DNA from: RPQJ01 sp963726665
GTDB lineage: Bacteria > Pseudomonadota > Gammaproteobacteria > Steroidobacterales > Steroidobacteraceae
DNA length: 64,000 nucleotides
Direction of reading: 5' to 3'
NCBI GenBank assembly: GCA_963726665.1
Contig: CAVSDW010000021.1
Span: 62,001 to 126,000, forward strand
A model generated the notes under the pieces. That model ran no database searches. It was given only the letters and a program-made list of their open reading frames with translations, and was not told where the DNA came from. Of the stretch, positions 25,078-35,418 are shown one piece after another. The translations under genes were made by a program, and so were the position numbers. Every line of letters begins with the position of its first letter. The stretch's first letter is position 1.

Positions 25078-27868
25078 TCAATGCGCCTCGTCCCAGTTCA
25101 TCCCGCGTCCGACGTCGACCTTCAGCGGCACCCTGAGCGTGGCCGCCGCGGACATGCGCTCGCGGAGGCCCGCTTCCACCCGCTCCAGCGCGCCCTCGGC
25201 AACCTCGAGGACGAGTTCGTCGTGCACCTGCATCACGAGGCGGGCCCCGGCATCGCCCGCGAGCCAGCGGTGTACGTCGATCATGGCCCGCTTGATGATG
25301 TCCGCCGCCGTCCCCTGCATGGGCGCGTTGATGGCGCTGCGCTCGGCGTACTGCCGCAGCTGCTGGTTCTTCGAGCGTATCTCAGGCAGGTAAAGGCGCC
25401 GGCCGGCGACGGTCTCGACGTAGCCCTGCTCGCGCGCCAACGCGCGGGTCTCGTCCATGTAGCGCTTCACGCCCGGATAGCGGTGGAAATAGAGATCCAC
25501 GTACGTCTGTGCCGCGCCGCGCTCGATGCCGAGCTGCCGTGCGAGCCCGAACGCCGACATGCCATAGATCAGGCCGAAGTTGATCGCCTTCGCCGCGCGC
25601 CGCTGCTCGGGCGTGACCTGGCCCGCCGCGACGCCGAACACCTCGGCGGCCGTGGCCTGGTGGATGTCGCGGTCCTCGGCGAAAGCCTTCTGCAGCCCCT
25701 CGTCGCCCGAGAGGTGCGCCATGATCCGCAGTTCGATCTGGGAATAGTCGGCGGCCATCAGCAGGTGCCCGGGAGGCGCCACGAACGCCTGCCGGATGCG
25801 GCGTCCCTCGGGTGTGCGGATGGGGATGTTCTGCAGGTTCGGGTCGGTCGAGGACAGCCGCCCGGTGGCCGCGACCGCCTGGTGGTAGGAGGTGTGCACG
25901 CGTCCCGTGCGCGGATTCACCTGGCCCGGAAGCTTGTCGGTGTAGGTCGAGCGGAGCTTCGCCATGCCACGGTAATCGAGCACGATGCGCGGCAGTTCGT
26001 ACTCATCGGCGAGTTCCTCGAGCACGTCCTCGGCGGTCGAGGGCTGGCCCGTCGCGGTCTTGCGCCGCGCGGGCAGGCCGAGCTTGCCGAACAGCACTTC
26101 CTGCAGCTGCTTCGGCGAATCGACGTTGAACGGACCGCCCGCAACCGCATGCGCCCGGGCCTGCAGCTCGAGCAGCTTCGCGGAGAGCTCGTGGCTCTGC
26201 TTGCGCAGCATCGCCGTGTCTATCAGCACGCCCGTGTGTTCCATGTCGAGCAGCACCGGCACCAGCGGCTGCTCGATCTCTTCGTAGAGTCGGCGCACGG
26301 CGGGCAGTTCCTCGATCCGCGGCCACAGCGTGCGGTGCAGCCGCAGCGCGACGTCGGCGTCCTCGGCCGAATACTCGCCCGCGGTCTCGACCGGCACCTC
26401 GGCGAAGGGCAGCTGCTTCGCGCCCTTGCCTGCCACGTCTTCGTAGTGGATGGTCTCGATGCCGAGGTAGTGCCGCGCGGTGGAGTCGAGGTCGTGGCGG
26501 GTCGCGGTGCTGTCGAGCACGTACGACTCGAGCATCGAGTCGTACTTCATCCCCCGCAGCTCGATGCCGTGGTTGCGAAGCACGTGGGCGTCGTACTTGA
26601 GGTGATGGCCGAGCTTGGCGCGCGCCCCGTCCTCGAGCAGGGGCGTGAGAAGCGCGAGCACCTCGCCGCGGTCGAGCTGGTCGGGTGCGCCGGGATAGGT
26701 GTGCGCGAGCGGCACGTAGGCGGCGTGGCCGGGCTCGACGCAGAACGAGACGCCGACGATCTCGGCCTGCATGTAGTCGAGCGAGGTGGTCTCGGTGTCG
26801 AAGGAGACGATCTCGGCCGCTTCGAGCTGCTCCATCCAGTGATCGAAGCGGGCACGGTCGAGGATCACTTCGTACTCGCGCGGGCCGAGGTCCGCGCTGA
26901 CTTGACCGTCGGTCTCCGCGCCCCGGCGATAAGACGCCATCCCTGCGCCCGTCTCGGCCGCCGCGTGCGTTCGCGCGGCCGACAGCTCCGAAGCAGGTGC
27001 GCTCGCAGCCTCGCCACCGGACAGCTGTTTCAGGAGTGACCGCAGTTCGAGTCGCGAATAAAGGGCGCGCAGCTTCTCGACGTCCGGCGCCGCAGGCGCG
27101 AGGTCGCGGGGCGCGAGCGGCAGCTCGAGGCCGCAGTCGATGGTCGCGAGCCTGCGCGAGAGCGCGAGGTCGTCGATGTGGGCGCGCAGGCTCTCGCCCA
27201 CCTTGCCCTCGATCTCGTCGCTGGTGCTCGAGCAGGTTGGCTAGCGTCGTGTACTGGTTCAGCCACTTCGCGGCCGTCTTCGGGCCCACCTTCGGCACGC
27301 CGGGGATGTTGTCCGAGGCATCGCCCACGAGCGCAAGGTAGTCCACGATCTGCTCGGGATAGACGTCGAACTTGACCTTGACGCCCTCTCGATCGAGCGA
27401 CGAGCCGGTCATGGTGTTCACGAGCGTGATGCGCCCGTCGACCAGCTGCGCCATGTCCTTGTCGCCGGTCGAGATCACCACGTCGAGGCCGTCCTCAGCC
27501 GCGCGTCGCGCGAGCGTGCCGATGACGTCGTCGGCCTCGACGCCCTCGATCCGGAGCAGTGGCAGGCCGAGCGCCTGCACGGCCTCGATCAGCGGTGCCA
27601 CCTGCGAGCGCAGGTCGTCTGGCATGGGCGGGCGATGCGCCTTGTACTCGGCGAAGATCTCGTCGCGGAAGGTGCGGCCCGGGGCATCGAAGACCACGCC
27701 GATCAACGCGGGGGCGAATTCCTTCTCGAGCTTCGCCAGCATGTTGAGCACGCCGAGTACTGCGCCGGTCGGTTCTCCTTTCGAGTTGGAGAGCGGCGGC
27801 AGGGCGTGGAAGGCCCGGTAGAGATACGAGGAGCCGTCCACCAGGACCAATGTGCGGGTCTCAGCCAC
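25078..27868 (-). CDS. polA: DNA polymerase I, one frameshift
   Basis: Repair and Okazaki-fragment polymerase, about 930 residues. The 5'-3' nuclease domain spans residues 1-~290 (LVLVDGSSYLYRAFHAL, VEADDVIGTLA, STGDKDMAQLV, GDASDNIPGVPKVGPKTA). The 3'-5' exonuclease domain keeps its acidic residues (SFDTETTSLD), so proofreading is predicted. Polymerase motifs A (DYSQIELRIMAHLSGD), B (RRAAKAINFGLIYG) and C (MQVHDELV) are intact. The frame changes near 27218-27228, in the nuclease-domain tail. Since polA is normally needed for growth and the rest is intact, a sequence error is the likely cause. The start overlaps the upstream lipoprotein gene by 8 nt. Confidence 0.95.
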
Positions 27869-28196
27869 CCGTCGGCGTTCCTTCGGGCGTCGGCGCCGGC
27901 ACCGTTGCAGGCGTGGGCCCGGGCGACGGTGTCGTGGTCGTCGGCTGCGTCGCCGGTTTGGACTTCGGATCCTTCGGAGTGGGCGACGGCGTGGCCACCG
28001 TCCCGGCCTCGGGCGCCGGAGCGGACGTGCCCGGCCCGGTTTCGGCCGGCGCGGGCGCCGCAGGCTGTGTGGCAGGGGCCGCCGGCCGGATGATCACCGG
28101 GCCCGTGGACTCCGGCATCGTGAGCGGGCCCTTGTAGCCGCATCCGGCGAGCAGGGCTCCCAGTGCGGCAGCGGCCGCGAAAACTCGAAGCGTCAT
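27861..28196 (-). CDS. lptM: LptM-like small lipoprotein with Pro/Thr-rich tail
   Basis: 111 residues. Signal peptide with lipobox LLAGCGYKGPL near residue 19. The C-G-x-K-G-P-L start of the mature protein is the hallmark of LptM (YifL), which helps the LptD/LptE lipopolysaccharide translocon mature. Unlike E. coli LptM it carries a long Pro/Ala/Thr-rich tail. The start overlaps the thioesterase stop (ATGA) and the stop overlaps the polA start. Confidence 0.75.
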   Translation of the reverse strand: MTLRVFAAAAALGALLAGCGYKGPLTMPESTGPVIIRPAAPATQPAAPAPAETGPGTSAPAPEAGTVATPSPTPKDPKSKPATQPTTTTPSPGPTPATVPAPTPEGTPTGG

Positions 28197-28648
28197 GAGC
28201 GCACGCCGCCGGCCATGCCCTGCGCCGATCCTTCCAGCACCATGACCGTCAGGCGCGAGATGCATGTGAGCCGCCCCTTCTCGTCTTCGATGCGGATTTC
28301 CCAGACCTGCGAGCGCGCCCCGATGTGGATCGGACGAGCCGTACCGGTGACCCGCCCCGAGCGTGCGGACCGGATGTGGTTCGAGTTGAGCTCGAGCCCG
28401 ACACAGTGGAACTTGCTCATGTCCACGCAATGGGTGGCCGCCACGCTGCCGAGCGTCTCCGCCAGCATGGCGGAAGCCCCGCCGTGCAGCAGGCCGAAGG
28501 GCTGGGTCGTGCGCGAGTCCACCGGCAGGGTGCCGCGCAGGAAATCGGGGCCGATTTCCGTGAAGCGCATGTCGAGGTGCTCGACCATGCTGCCGCGTGA
28601 GTAACCCTGGATCGCGTCCAGGGTAAAGGGCTGAAACCAGATGCTCAT
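28193..28648 (-). CDS. Hotdog-fold acyl-CoA thioesterase (PaaI/YdiI type)
   Basis: 151 residues. The hotdog signature HGGASAMLAETLGSVAA carries the conserved His-Gly-Gly and catalytic Glu of the PaaI/MenI/YdiI group. It is followed by VGLELNSNHIRSARSGRVTG and the closing strand GRLTCISRLTVMVLE. Predicted to hydrolyse aryl- or acyl-CoA thioesters in the cytosol. It heads a run into lptM and polA; the divergent neighbour is an acyl-CoA dehydrogenase. Confidence 0.92.
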   Translation of the reverse strand: MSIWFQPFTLDAIQGYSRGSMVEHLDMRFTEIGPDFLRGTLPVDSRTTQPFGLLHGGASAMLAETLGSVAATHCVDMSKFHCVGLELNSNHIRSARSGRVTGTARPIHIGARSQVWEIRIEDEKGRLTCISRLTVMVLEGSAQGMAGGVRS

Positions 28649-28807
28649 CGTCGGGGCCGTCCAGGTCGGGACCGGGATTGTACCCGCCGGCCCGGCCGGG
28701 GCCGCGCGCGGCTTTCCGTGGGCGCATCCATTGGCGGATTCATTGGCGGAGGCAGCCCCGAAGGGGCAGAATTGCTGCACAGCACAATCCCGTCCCGGAG
28801 CGCCCCG

Positions 28808-30589
28808 ATGACCGACTACCAGGCCCCCCTCAAGCAGATGAAGTTCACGCTGGAGCACCTCGCGGACTTCCGCGAAGTGAGTGCGCTCCCGGACTTCGCG
28901 TCCGTCGATTCCGACACCGTCGAGGCCGTGCTCGAGGAAGCCGCGAAGTTCGCGAGCGGCGTACTGGCCCCGACCAACGTCATCGGGGACCGGCAGGGCG
29001 TGAAAGTGGTCGGGGACGGCGTGCAGGTGCCCGCGGAATTCACGGATGCCTACGCGAAATTCTGCGAGGGCGGCTGGCCGGGCATCGCGAGCAACCCGGA
29101 GTTCGGTGGCCAGGGCCTGCCGAAGACCCTCTCGGTCGCCTGCGACGAGATGTGGGCCGCGGCCAACGTCGCGTTCGCGCTCTGCCCGGAACTGTCGCAG
29201 GGCGCGATCCTCGCCATGGACCGCCACGGCACGGAAGAGCTCAAGGCCCGGTTCCTGGACAAGCTGGTGTCCGGCCAGTGGTCCGGCTCGATGTGCCTCA
29301 CCGAGGCGCAGGCGGGCTCGGACCTGTCCAGCCTCACGACCCGCGCCGAGCCGAAGGGCGACCGCTACCTCGTCACCGGCCAGAAGATCTACATCACCTG
29401 GGGCGACCACCCCATGGCCGAGAACATCGTGCACCTCGTGCTGGCGCGGCTGCCGGACGCACCGCCGGGAACGAAGGGCATCTCGCTCTTCCTGGTACCT
29501 AAATACAAGGTGAATGACGACGGCAGCGTCGGCGCACGCAACGACAACTACTGCGTCTCGGTCGAGCACAAGATGGGCATCCACGCGAGCCCGACCTGTG
29601 TCATGTCCTTCGGCGACGGCGGTGGGTCCGAGGCCTTCCTCGTCGGCAAGCCGAACGAGGGCCTGGCCGCGATGTTCACGATGATGAACTACATGCGCCT
29701 CGGCGTCGGCCTGCAGGGCGTCGGCCTCGCGGACCGCTCCTACCAGTCGGCCGTCGCCTACGCGCGCGATCGTGTCCAGGGCCGCGCGCCGGGCGAGAAG
29801 GGCAGGGTCGCGATCATCCGCCACCCCGACGTACGTCGCATGCTGCTCACCATGCGGGTGCTCACCCAGGCGAGCCGCGCGATCTGCTACTACACGGCCG
29901 CGTGCCTCGACCGTGCGGCGCACGGCACCGACGCCGAGACTTCGGCAATCTTCGATGCACGGGCCGACCTGCTCACGCCGATCGCCAAGGCCTGGTGCAC
30001 GGAGGTCGCGCTCGAGGTCACGTCGAACGGTATCCAGGTCCACGGTGGCATGGGCTACGTCGAGGAGACCGGCGTGGCGCAGTTCTACCGCGATGCGCGC
30101 ATCGCGCCCATCTACGAGGGCACCAACGGGATCCAGGCGGTCGACCTCGTCGGTCGCAAGCTGATGCGCGATGGCGGCGCCACGGTGTCCGCGTTCGTCT
30201 CGGACATGCGGGCGGTCGACGCGCCGCTCGCGAACGCCGGCGAGGAGTTCGCCGTCGTGCGCAGCGCACTCGGACGCGCGCTCGACGAACTCGTCCAGTG
30301 CTCCACCCACGTCCTGACCGGCGAGAAGCGCGACCCCGAGCTCGTGGGCTCGGTCGCGTTCAACTACCTGATGCTGCTCGGCACCGTCATCGGCGGCTGG
30401 CAGCTCGCGCGTGGCGCGCTGGCGGCCGAAGGGCAGCTCGCCGCGGGCGGCGACAAGTCGTTCCTCGGAGCCCAGGTGGTCATGGCAAGGTTCTACGCCG
30501 AGCAGGTCCTGCCGCGATGCACGGCCTATGCGGCGGCCATCCGCGCGGGCAGTCGCTCGACCATGGCCCTCGCCGCGGACGCTTTCTGA
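28808..30589 (+). CDS. Acyl-CoA dehydrogenase, DmdC/AidB-type long form
   Basis: FAD-dependent acyl-CoA dehydrogenase of 593 residues, about 200 longer than short-chain enzymes because of a C-terminal helical extension. FAD-binding blocks MCLTEAQAGSDLSSL and the WITW-equivalent KIYITWGDHP are visible. The C-terminal half has the QVHGGMGYVEETG block and the YEGTNGIQ segment that supplies the catalytic Glu in this clade. Close in layout to 3-methylmercaptopropionyl-CoA dehydrogenase (DmdC) and other generalist members; the substrate cannot be fixed. Start chosen at 28808 (MTDYQAPLKQM) rather than upstream 28718. Confidence 0.93.
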   Translation: MTDYQAPLKQMKFTLEHLADFREVSALPDFASVDSDTVEAVLEEAAKFASGVLAPTNVIGDRQGVKVVGDGVQVPAEFTDAYAKFCEGGWPGIASNPEFGGQGLPKTLSVACDEMWAAANVAFALCPELSQGAILAMDRHGTEELKARFLDKLVSGQWSGSMCLTEAQAGSDLSSLTTRAEPKGDRYLVTGQKIYITWGDHPMAENIVHLVLARLPDAPPGTKGISLFLVPKYKVNDDGSVGARNDNYCVSVEHKMGIHASPTCVMSFGDGGGSEAFLVGKPNEGLAAMFTMMNYMRLGVGLQGVGLADRSYQSAVAYARDRVQGRAPGEKGRVAIIRHPDVRRMLLTMRVLTQASRAICYYTAACLDRAAHGTDAETSAIFDARADLLTPIAKAWCTEVALEVTSNGIQVHGGMGYVEETGVAQFYRDARIAPIYEGTNGIQAVDLVGRKLMRDGGATVSAFVSDMRAVDAPLANAGEEFAVVRSALGRALDELVQCSTHVLTGEKRDPELVGSVAFNYLMLLGTVIGGWQLARGALAAEGQLAAGGDKSFLGAQVVMARFYAEQVLPRCTAYAAAIRAGSRSTMALAADAF

Positions 30590-30596
30590 CGGGGCG

Positions 30597-31193
30597 ATGA
30601 CCGGCCGCGCCCATGGGCCCGCGAGTTCGCCCGCCGTCCGCGCGGGCGACGATTGGGTGCGCCTCGACGAGTGCCTGGACCGCGCGCCGCTTGACCTGCA
30701 TCCGTGGCTCGCCGAACCGGGACTGCTCACCTCGCGTGTCCGCCGGGCCTGCGCGGGCGAGACGCGGTTCAGCCTGCTCCGCGTCGAGCGCTCGGCGCTC
30801 GACCGGGACCATGCGCATCGCATGGGCGTCGCGGATGCGTGCTGCGTGCTGCGCGAGATCGAATTCGCCTGCGGCGCTGCGCGCTGGATTTTCGCTCAAT
30901 CCGTTTTCCCGGACTCCACCGTCGTCCGCCATCCGTGGCTCGCCGAGCTCGGCAACGTGGCGCTCGGTGAGTCGCTGTTCGGTCGACCCGACGTGAGCCG
31001 GGAGCCCCTGGAGTACCGGGAGATCGCGGTTGACGACCGACTCGCCGTCGCGGCCGGCGGCCTCGGGCAACCCGTGTGGGCGCGCCGCGCCGTTTATCGC
31101 CTGTCCGAAGCGCCGATCCTGGTCCAGGAAGTGTTCCTTCCGGCGCTGGTTCACGACGGCCGCGTGCTTGACCGGCCGGGGAGCAGGAAATGA
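30597..31193 (+). CDS. ubiC: Chorismate lyase
   Basis: Converts chorismate to 4-hydroxybenzoate and pyruvate, the first step of ubiquinone synthesis. 198 residues. UbiC blocks: VLREIEFACGAARWIFAQSVFP, ELGNVALGESLF and WARRAVYRLSEAPILVQEVFLP; the Glu in the last block matches the product-binding acidic residue of the family. It starts 7 bp after the dehydrogenase stop and overlaps the next start (ATGA). Confidence 0.88.
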   Translation: MTGRAHGPASSPAVRAGDDWVRLDECLDRAPLDLHPWLAEPGLLTSRVRRACAGETRFSLLRVERSALDRDHAHRMGVADACCVLREIEFACGAARWIFAQSVFPDSTVVRHPWLAELGNVALGESLFGRPDVSREPLEYREIAVDDRLAVAAGGLGQPVWARRAVYRLSEAPILVQEVFLPALVHDGRVLDRPGSRK

Positions 31194-31876
31194 GCTACGA
31201 ATTTGCACCGCCGATGGCGCCGACCGTCGAGATCGCGGGAGGCAGCGCGCGCTTTCCCGTGCACCGGATCTACTGCGTCGGCCGCAACTACGCCGCGCAC
31301 GCCCGCGAAATGGGCATGGACCCGGAGCGCGAGCCGCCGTTCTTCTTCTCGAAGCCGGCGGACGCCGTGATCGCGAACGGCGCCGGGGTCCCGTATCCGC
31401 CGCGCACCTCGAACCTGCACCACGAAATCGAACTCGTGGTTGCGATCGGCGAGGGCGGGCGGGACATCCCGGTCGCGAACGCGCTCGCGCACGTGTTCGG
31501 CTACGCCGTGGGCAACGACCTCACGCGCCGCGACCTGCAGTTCGCCGCGCGCGAGAAGGGGCAGCCCTGGGACGTCTCGAAAGGATTCGACCACTCGGCG
31601 CCGGTCACTGCGATCCGCCGGGTCGCGGACGTCGGGCACCTGGCGCGCGGTGCGATATGGATCGAGGTGAACGGCGAGCCGCGACAGCGGGCCGATCTCT
31701 GCGAGATGATCTGGAGTGTTCCGGAGATCGTGAGCGAGCTGTCGGCGCTCTTCGAGCTCAAGCCCGGTGATCTCATATTCACGGGAACGCCCGCAGGCGT
31801 GGGTCCGGTGGTTCGCGGCGACAGTCTCGTCGGCGGCATAGACGGCCTCGATACGCTGCGCAACACCATCGTCTGA
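31190..31876 (+). CDS. Fumarylacetoacetate hydrolase family protein (fumarylpyruvate hydrolase-like)
   Basis: 228 residues. FAH fold with IYCVGRNYAAHAREMG, PFFFSKPADAV, the metal ligands in HHEIELVVAIG (Glu-x-Glu) and a later Asp in GYAVGNDLTRRDLQ, and FTGTPAGVGPV. The VGRNYAAHAREMG form and the glutathione-dependent isomerase next door suggest fumarylpyruvate hydrolase of the gentisate route (NagK type). No gentisate dioxygenase is in the window, so the substrate remains open. Confidence 0.85.
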   Translation: MSYEFAPPMAPTVEIAGGSARFPVHRIYCVGRNYAAHAREMGMDPEREPPFFFSKPADAVIANGAGVPYPPRTSNLHHEIELVVAIGEGGRDIPVANALAHVFGYAVGNDLTRRDLQFAAREKGQPWDVSKGFDHSAPVTAIRRVADVGHLARGAIWIEVNGEPRQRADLCEMIWSVPEIVSELSALFELKPGDLIFTGTPAGVGPVVRGDSLVGGIDGLDTLRNTIV

Positions 31877-31892
31877 CTGCGTGGAATGAATC

Positions 31893-32543
31893 ATGGCCCT
31901 CAAGCTCTACACCTACTGGCGGAGTTCTGCGGCGTTCCGCGTGCGCATCGCGCTGAACCTCAAGGGGCTCGCCTACGAGTCCGTGCCCAGGCACCTGATG
32001 CGCGACGGCGGCGAGCAGCGAAGCCGCGAATACCTCGCGCTCAACCCGCAGGGACTCGTCCCTGCGCTCGACCACGACGGAACGCTGCTCACGCAGTCGC
32101 TTGCGATCTGCGAGTACCTGGACGAGATCCACCCGGAGCCACGCCTGCTGCCCGGTAACGCAGCCGCGCGGGCGCAGGTCCGCTCGATGGCGCTCGCGGT
32201 CGCCTGCGACATCCATCCGCTCAACAACCTGAGGGTGCTCCTGTACCTGCGGGGCGAGCTGCACCAGCAGGACGAGGCCGTGAACCGCTGGGCGCGACAC
32301 TGGATCGAACGCGGCTTCGAGGCGCTGGAGCAGTTGATCGCGCGTCACTCTGCCGACGGCCTGCACTGTTACGGACCGGGCGTGACGCTCGCCGACGTGT
32401 TCCTGCTGCCGCAGGTGTTCAACGCGCGGCGCGTCGAGCTCGACCTCGCGCCATACCCGCGCATCAAGGCGGTCGCGGCGCATCTCGAGCAGCTGCCGGC
32501 CTTCGCCGCTGCCCGGCCGGAGCGCCAGCCGGACGCGGAGTGA
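31893..32543 (+). CDS. maiA: Maleylacetoacetate/maleylpyruvate isomerase (zeta-class GST)
   Basis: 216 residues. Thioredoxin-like N-terminal domain with the zeta-class motif SSAAFRVRIAL near residue 12 (glutathione-activating Ser), NPQGLVPAL (cis-Pro) and LTQSLAICEYLDE. Helical C-terminal domain with VTLADVFLLPQVFNA. Isomerises the ring-cleavage product so that the preceding hydrolase can split it. Together they form the last two steps of tyrosine/homogentisate or gentisate breakdown. Confidence 0.93.
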   Translation: MALKLYTYWRSSAAFRVRIALNLKGLAYESVPRHLMRDGGEQRSREYLALNPQGLVPALDHDGTLLTQSLAICEYLDEIHPEPRLLPGNAAARAQVRSMALAVACDIHPLNNLRVLLYLRGELHQQDEAVNRWARHWIERGFEALEQLIARHSADGLHCYGPGVTLADVFLLPQVFNARRVELDLAPYPRIKAVAAHLEQLPAFAAARPERQPDAE

Positions 32544-32635
32544 CCACGGCAACGCCAGTTGCGGCGTGGCGAAGCCGCGCTGCCCGTCAGTTCGGAAGTC
32601 GGGTCCGGGAGCCCGGGAAACCGGCGAAATGGGTT

Positions 32636-34440
32636 CTACGTCTTGCCTGTAAAACCGAGTTCGCGCACGAGTGCGTCGTAACCGCGGATCGGAGCGCAGG
32701 CCGTCGAGCAGACGGGTCGACGTACACCTGTCCCATCAATCCCGGGTCGTGCACCCGCCGCGCGGCGGCGAGCGAGGCGAAGGCCTCGTCGCGGTCGCCC
32801 AGCGCCGCGTGGATCTGCGCGTACTGATAGGACGCTGCGTCGCCGAAGGCCTTGTGCATGGCCGCCATCTCCGCGCGGGCGAGGTCGGGCTTGTCCTGTG
32901 CGCGCGAAGGTGAACGCGCGCCCGAACATGCGCTGCCAGGAAATGGTCTCCAGGTTGAATTCCGCCAGCGCCTCGTCGTTGCGGCCCTGCTGGAGCAGGA
33001 CCAGTCCAAGGTAGTAGTGCGACGCGGGACGCCCGGGGGCGAGTGACATCGCGTGGCGGATCGCGCGCGCGGACTCATCGTACTGCCGCGCAAAGTAGAG
33101 CGCATTCGACAGGTTTACATGTGCGCCGGGCGCGATCGGATCGAGTTCGACAGCCTTGCGCGCGGACGCGATGGCGCGCTCGCTCTCGCCCAGGCTGTAC
33201 TCGAAACCGGAATAGGCGAGCTGCACGTCGTAGCTGCCCGGGCTCAGGCGGAGCGCGCGCTGGGCCGATGCCTTCGCTGCGGCAGGGTCGGTGTCGACGT
33301 TGAACTGGATGAAGGCCAGCGCGAGCAGCGCGTCCAGCAAGGTCCGGGCGCGAGTTCGAGCGCGCGCTCCGCGTTCTGCCTGGCCTCCCGGAAGCCGACG
33401 TCGAACGGCATGTATGCGTTGGACGCGAGCGTGTTGAGAGCGTCAGCCTTGCCCGCGTATGCCTGCGCGTAGCCGGGATCCAGTCGGATCGCCTCGTCGA
33501 ATGCGGCGAGCGCGTCGCGAAGCGTGGCCTCCGCTTCCCCTTCATGACGCGCGTGCTTCCCCCGCAGGTAGGCCTCGTAAGCCGCCGGCACCTGCGTGCC
33601 GCCGGACTCTCCGGACGCCGCGGGCTTCAGCAGCTTGAGCTTGAGCGCGTCCACGACCTCGTTCGAGATTTCGTCCTGCACCGCGAAGATGTCGTTCAGA
33701 TCCCGGTCGTAGGTCTGCGACCAGAGGTGGGAGCTGTCGGCGGAGCGGATGAGCTGCGTCGTGATCCGCACGCGATTGCCGGACTTCCGCACGCTGCCTT
33801 CCAGCACGTTGTCCACGTTGAGATCGCGCGCGACGTCCGCGATCTTGACCTCCTTGCCCTTGTAGGAGAACGACGAGGTGCGCGCGATCACGCGCAGGCC
33901 GGGCACGTTGGCCAGCACGTTCAGCAGTTCCTCGGTCAGGCCGTCGGAGAAGTATTCGTTCGCCTTGTCGTCGCTCATGTTGACGAAGGGCAGGACGGCG
34001 ATCGATGCCTGTGTCGCCTCGCCGGGCACTGTCGGCGTGCCAGGCGCCGGCAAGCTGGCGGCGGCTCCAGTTGCCGCGGCCGTCGCGGGCGCGCGACGGA
34101 AGACGAATCGATCCGCGACCACGAGCCCGATGGCGAGCACCAGCAGGACGGCGATCAGGGCGTTCAACTTTCCCGCGGTCTGGTGAGTGACCGACGCACC
34201 GGGTTCCACCTCGCGCTCGCGCTTGAGACCCTCGGGGGTGAGTTCGTAGACCCACGCGAACACCAGCGCCATCGGGAACCCGAGCAGCAGCAGTCCCAGC
34301 AGGAGCTTGAGGCCCCACGGCGGTACGCCGAGCGCGCCGAACAGCAGGTCGCCCACCTGGAGCAGGACCCAGGCCGCCACCGCGTAGAACATCGCCACGC
34401 GAATGACGTTTCGGCGCCTGAGTTCCGCAAAGAGGGACAT
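32636..34440 (-). CDS. Membrane TolB-like/TPR protein, frameshifted
   Basis: About 600 residues when joined. The start MSLFAELRRRNVIRVAMFYA is typical of a family with two N-terminal helices (about 20-70), then a third hydrophobic segment (about 95-115). A TolB N-terminal-like domain follows (SIAVLPFVNMSDDKANEYFSDG, LRVIARTSSFSYKGKE, QTYDRDLNDIFAVQDEI). Then tetratricopeptide repeats (AIRLDPGYAQAYAGKADAL, AVELDPIAPGAHVNLSNALY). Frame changes lie near 33345, 32900 and 32700-32725 (possibly two in the last). Such proteins often carry a regulator or cyclase domain, absent here. Function unknown. Confidence 0.82.
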
Positions 34441-34556
34441 GGGTAACCTGGATGGCCGTGGTCGTCCGCAAGGATGACCGCGGCGGCGCGAATGTCAACG
34501 CCGCGCGGCGGCTCGCGCCGGCAGGCCGGGCCCCGCGATGCTACCGGTCGATGCCG

Positions 34557-35318
34557 TTACCGGCCGAGCTGCGCCAGCGCCATTCGCATCGGCGCATCGG
34601 ACACCCTGACCCACCCTTCGAAAGGACTGTCCAGCTCCAGGACGAGGAATATGGCCAGCGTGGCGCAGGAGGCAAACGTGAACAGCGCCGACATCATCAG
34701 CGCGTGGCGCGGCGCAAAAAGGCCCCAGCCGAAGAAGATGACGCAGAGCCAGGCCACCAGCACCGCGAGCACCGGAGTCGAGATGGTGCCTGCCTGTTGC
34801 AGGACGAGATACCAGCGCTCCGCGCCCGCATCGGATGCCAGGTCGAGGGCCCTCGATCGCAGCTCGCGCTGTTCGTCGGTTCCTGGGGAGAGACGCCGGA
34901 TGCCGGCCTGGACCTCGTCCTGCCTGGAGGCGGCATTCGGATTGACCATCGCTTCGCGCTGTGCCGGGTCGCGCGAAAAAATGAATTCAACCGTGGCGCC
35001 GAAATTCTTTGCCAGGAGCGCCCGGGCCTCGTTGGCCTCGGGCCCGTACTGGTAGAGAAGATGATCGAGCTCGAGCACCTTCACGGTCACAGCCGTCAGC
35101 TCGTTGCTGACGGTGTTGAACGACGCGCTGGCGGACGAGATGAGCAGTCCCATCACCAGCGCGGCAAGCGTTCCGATCAGGCTGAGGCCGAGCTTGATGA
35201 TGTCCTTGGCGTCGTCGCCCACGTGATGGTCGGGCAGGACCTTGCGCAGGCCGATCCCCAGCAGGGCACTGCCGAAGATGCACGCCACGACGATCAGGCC
35301 GATTTCCCTGGGGGTCAT
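34557..35318 (-). CDS. DUF4239 membrane protein
   Basis: 253 residues, unknown function. Helices near residues 7-25 and 45-68 and two near the C-terminus (about 175-198 and 205-228) flank a cytoplasmic or periplasmic helical region with conserved SASASFNTVSNELTAVT and ELDHLLYQYGPEA. Matches the DUF4239/bestrophin-like group by layout. Start at 35318. Confidence 0.8.
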   Translation of the reverse strand: MTPREIGLIVVACIFGSALLGIGLRKVLPDHHVGDDAKDIIKLGLSLIGTLAALVMGLLISSASASFNTVSNELTAVTVKVLELDHLLYQYGPEANEARALLAKNFGATVEFIFSRDPAQREAMVNPNAASRQDEVQAGIRRLSPGTDEQRELRSRALDLASDAGAERWYLVLQQAGTISTPVLAVLVAWLCVIFFGWGLFAPRHALMMSALFTFASCATLAIFLVLELDSPFEGWVRVSDAPMRMALAQLGR

Positions 35319-35418
35319 GCTGCAATCCTGTCCAGATGAACGCCCGGGACGCGACCTCGCTGCGGCTGCCGGGCGTGAAGTCTCCGCGACGGATAGTGCC
35401 TGAGTTGCCTCGCCCCGG

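Noticed and set aside
25078..27868. polA as a true split or pseudogene
   Set aside because: Both parts keep all catalytic motifs and join cleanly with a one-base correction; many other genes here show the same artefact.
28193..30823. Minus-strand open frame of 876 codons
   Set aside because: Only its last ~150 codons (thioesterase) are real; the rest is antisense to the acyl-CoA dehydrogenase and ubiC.
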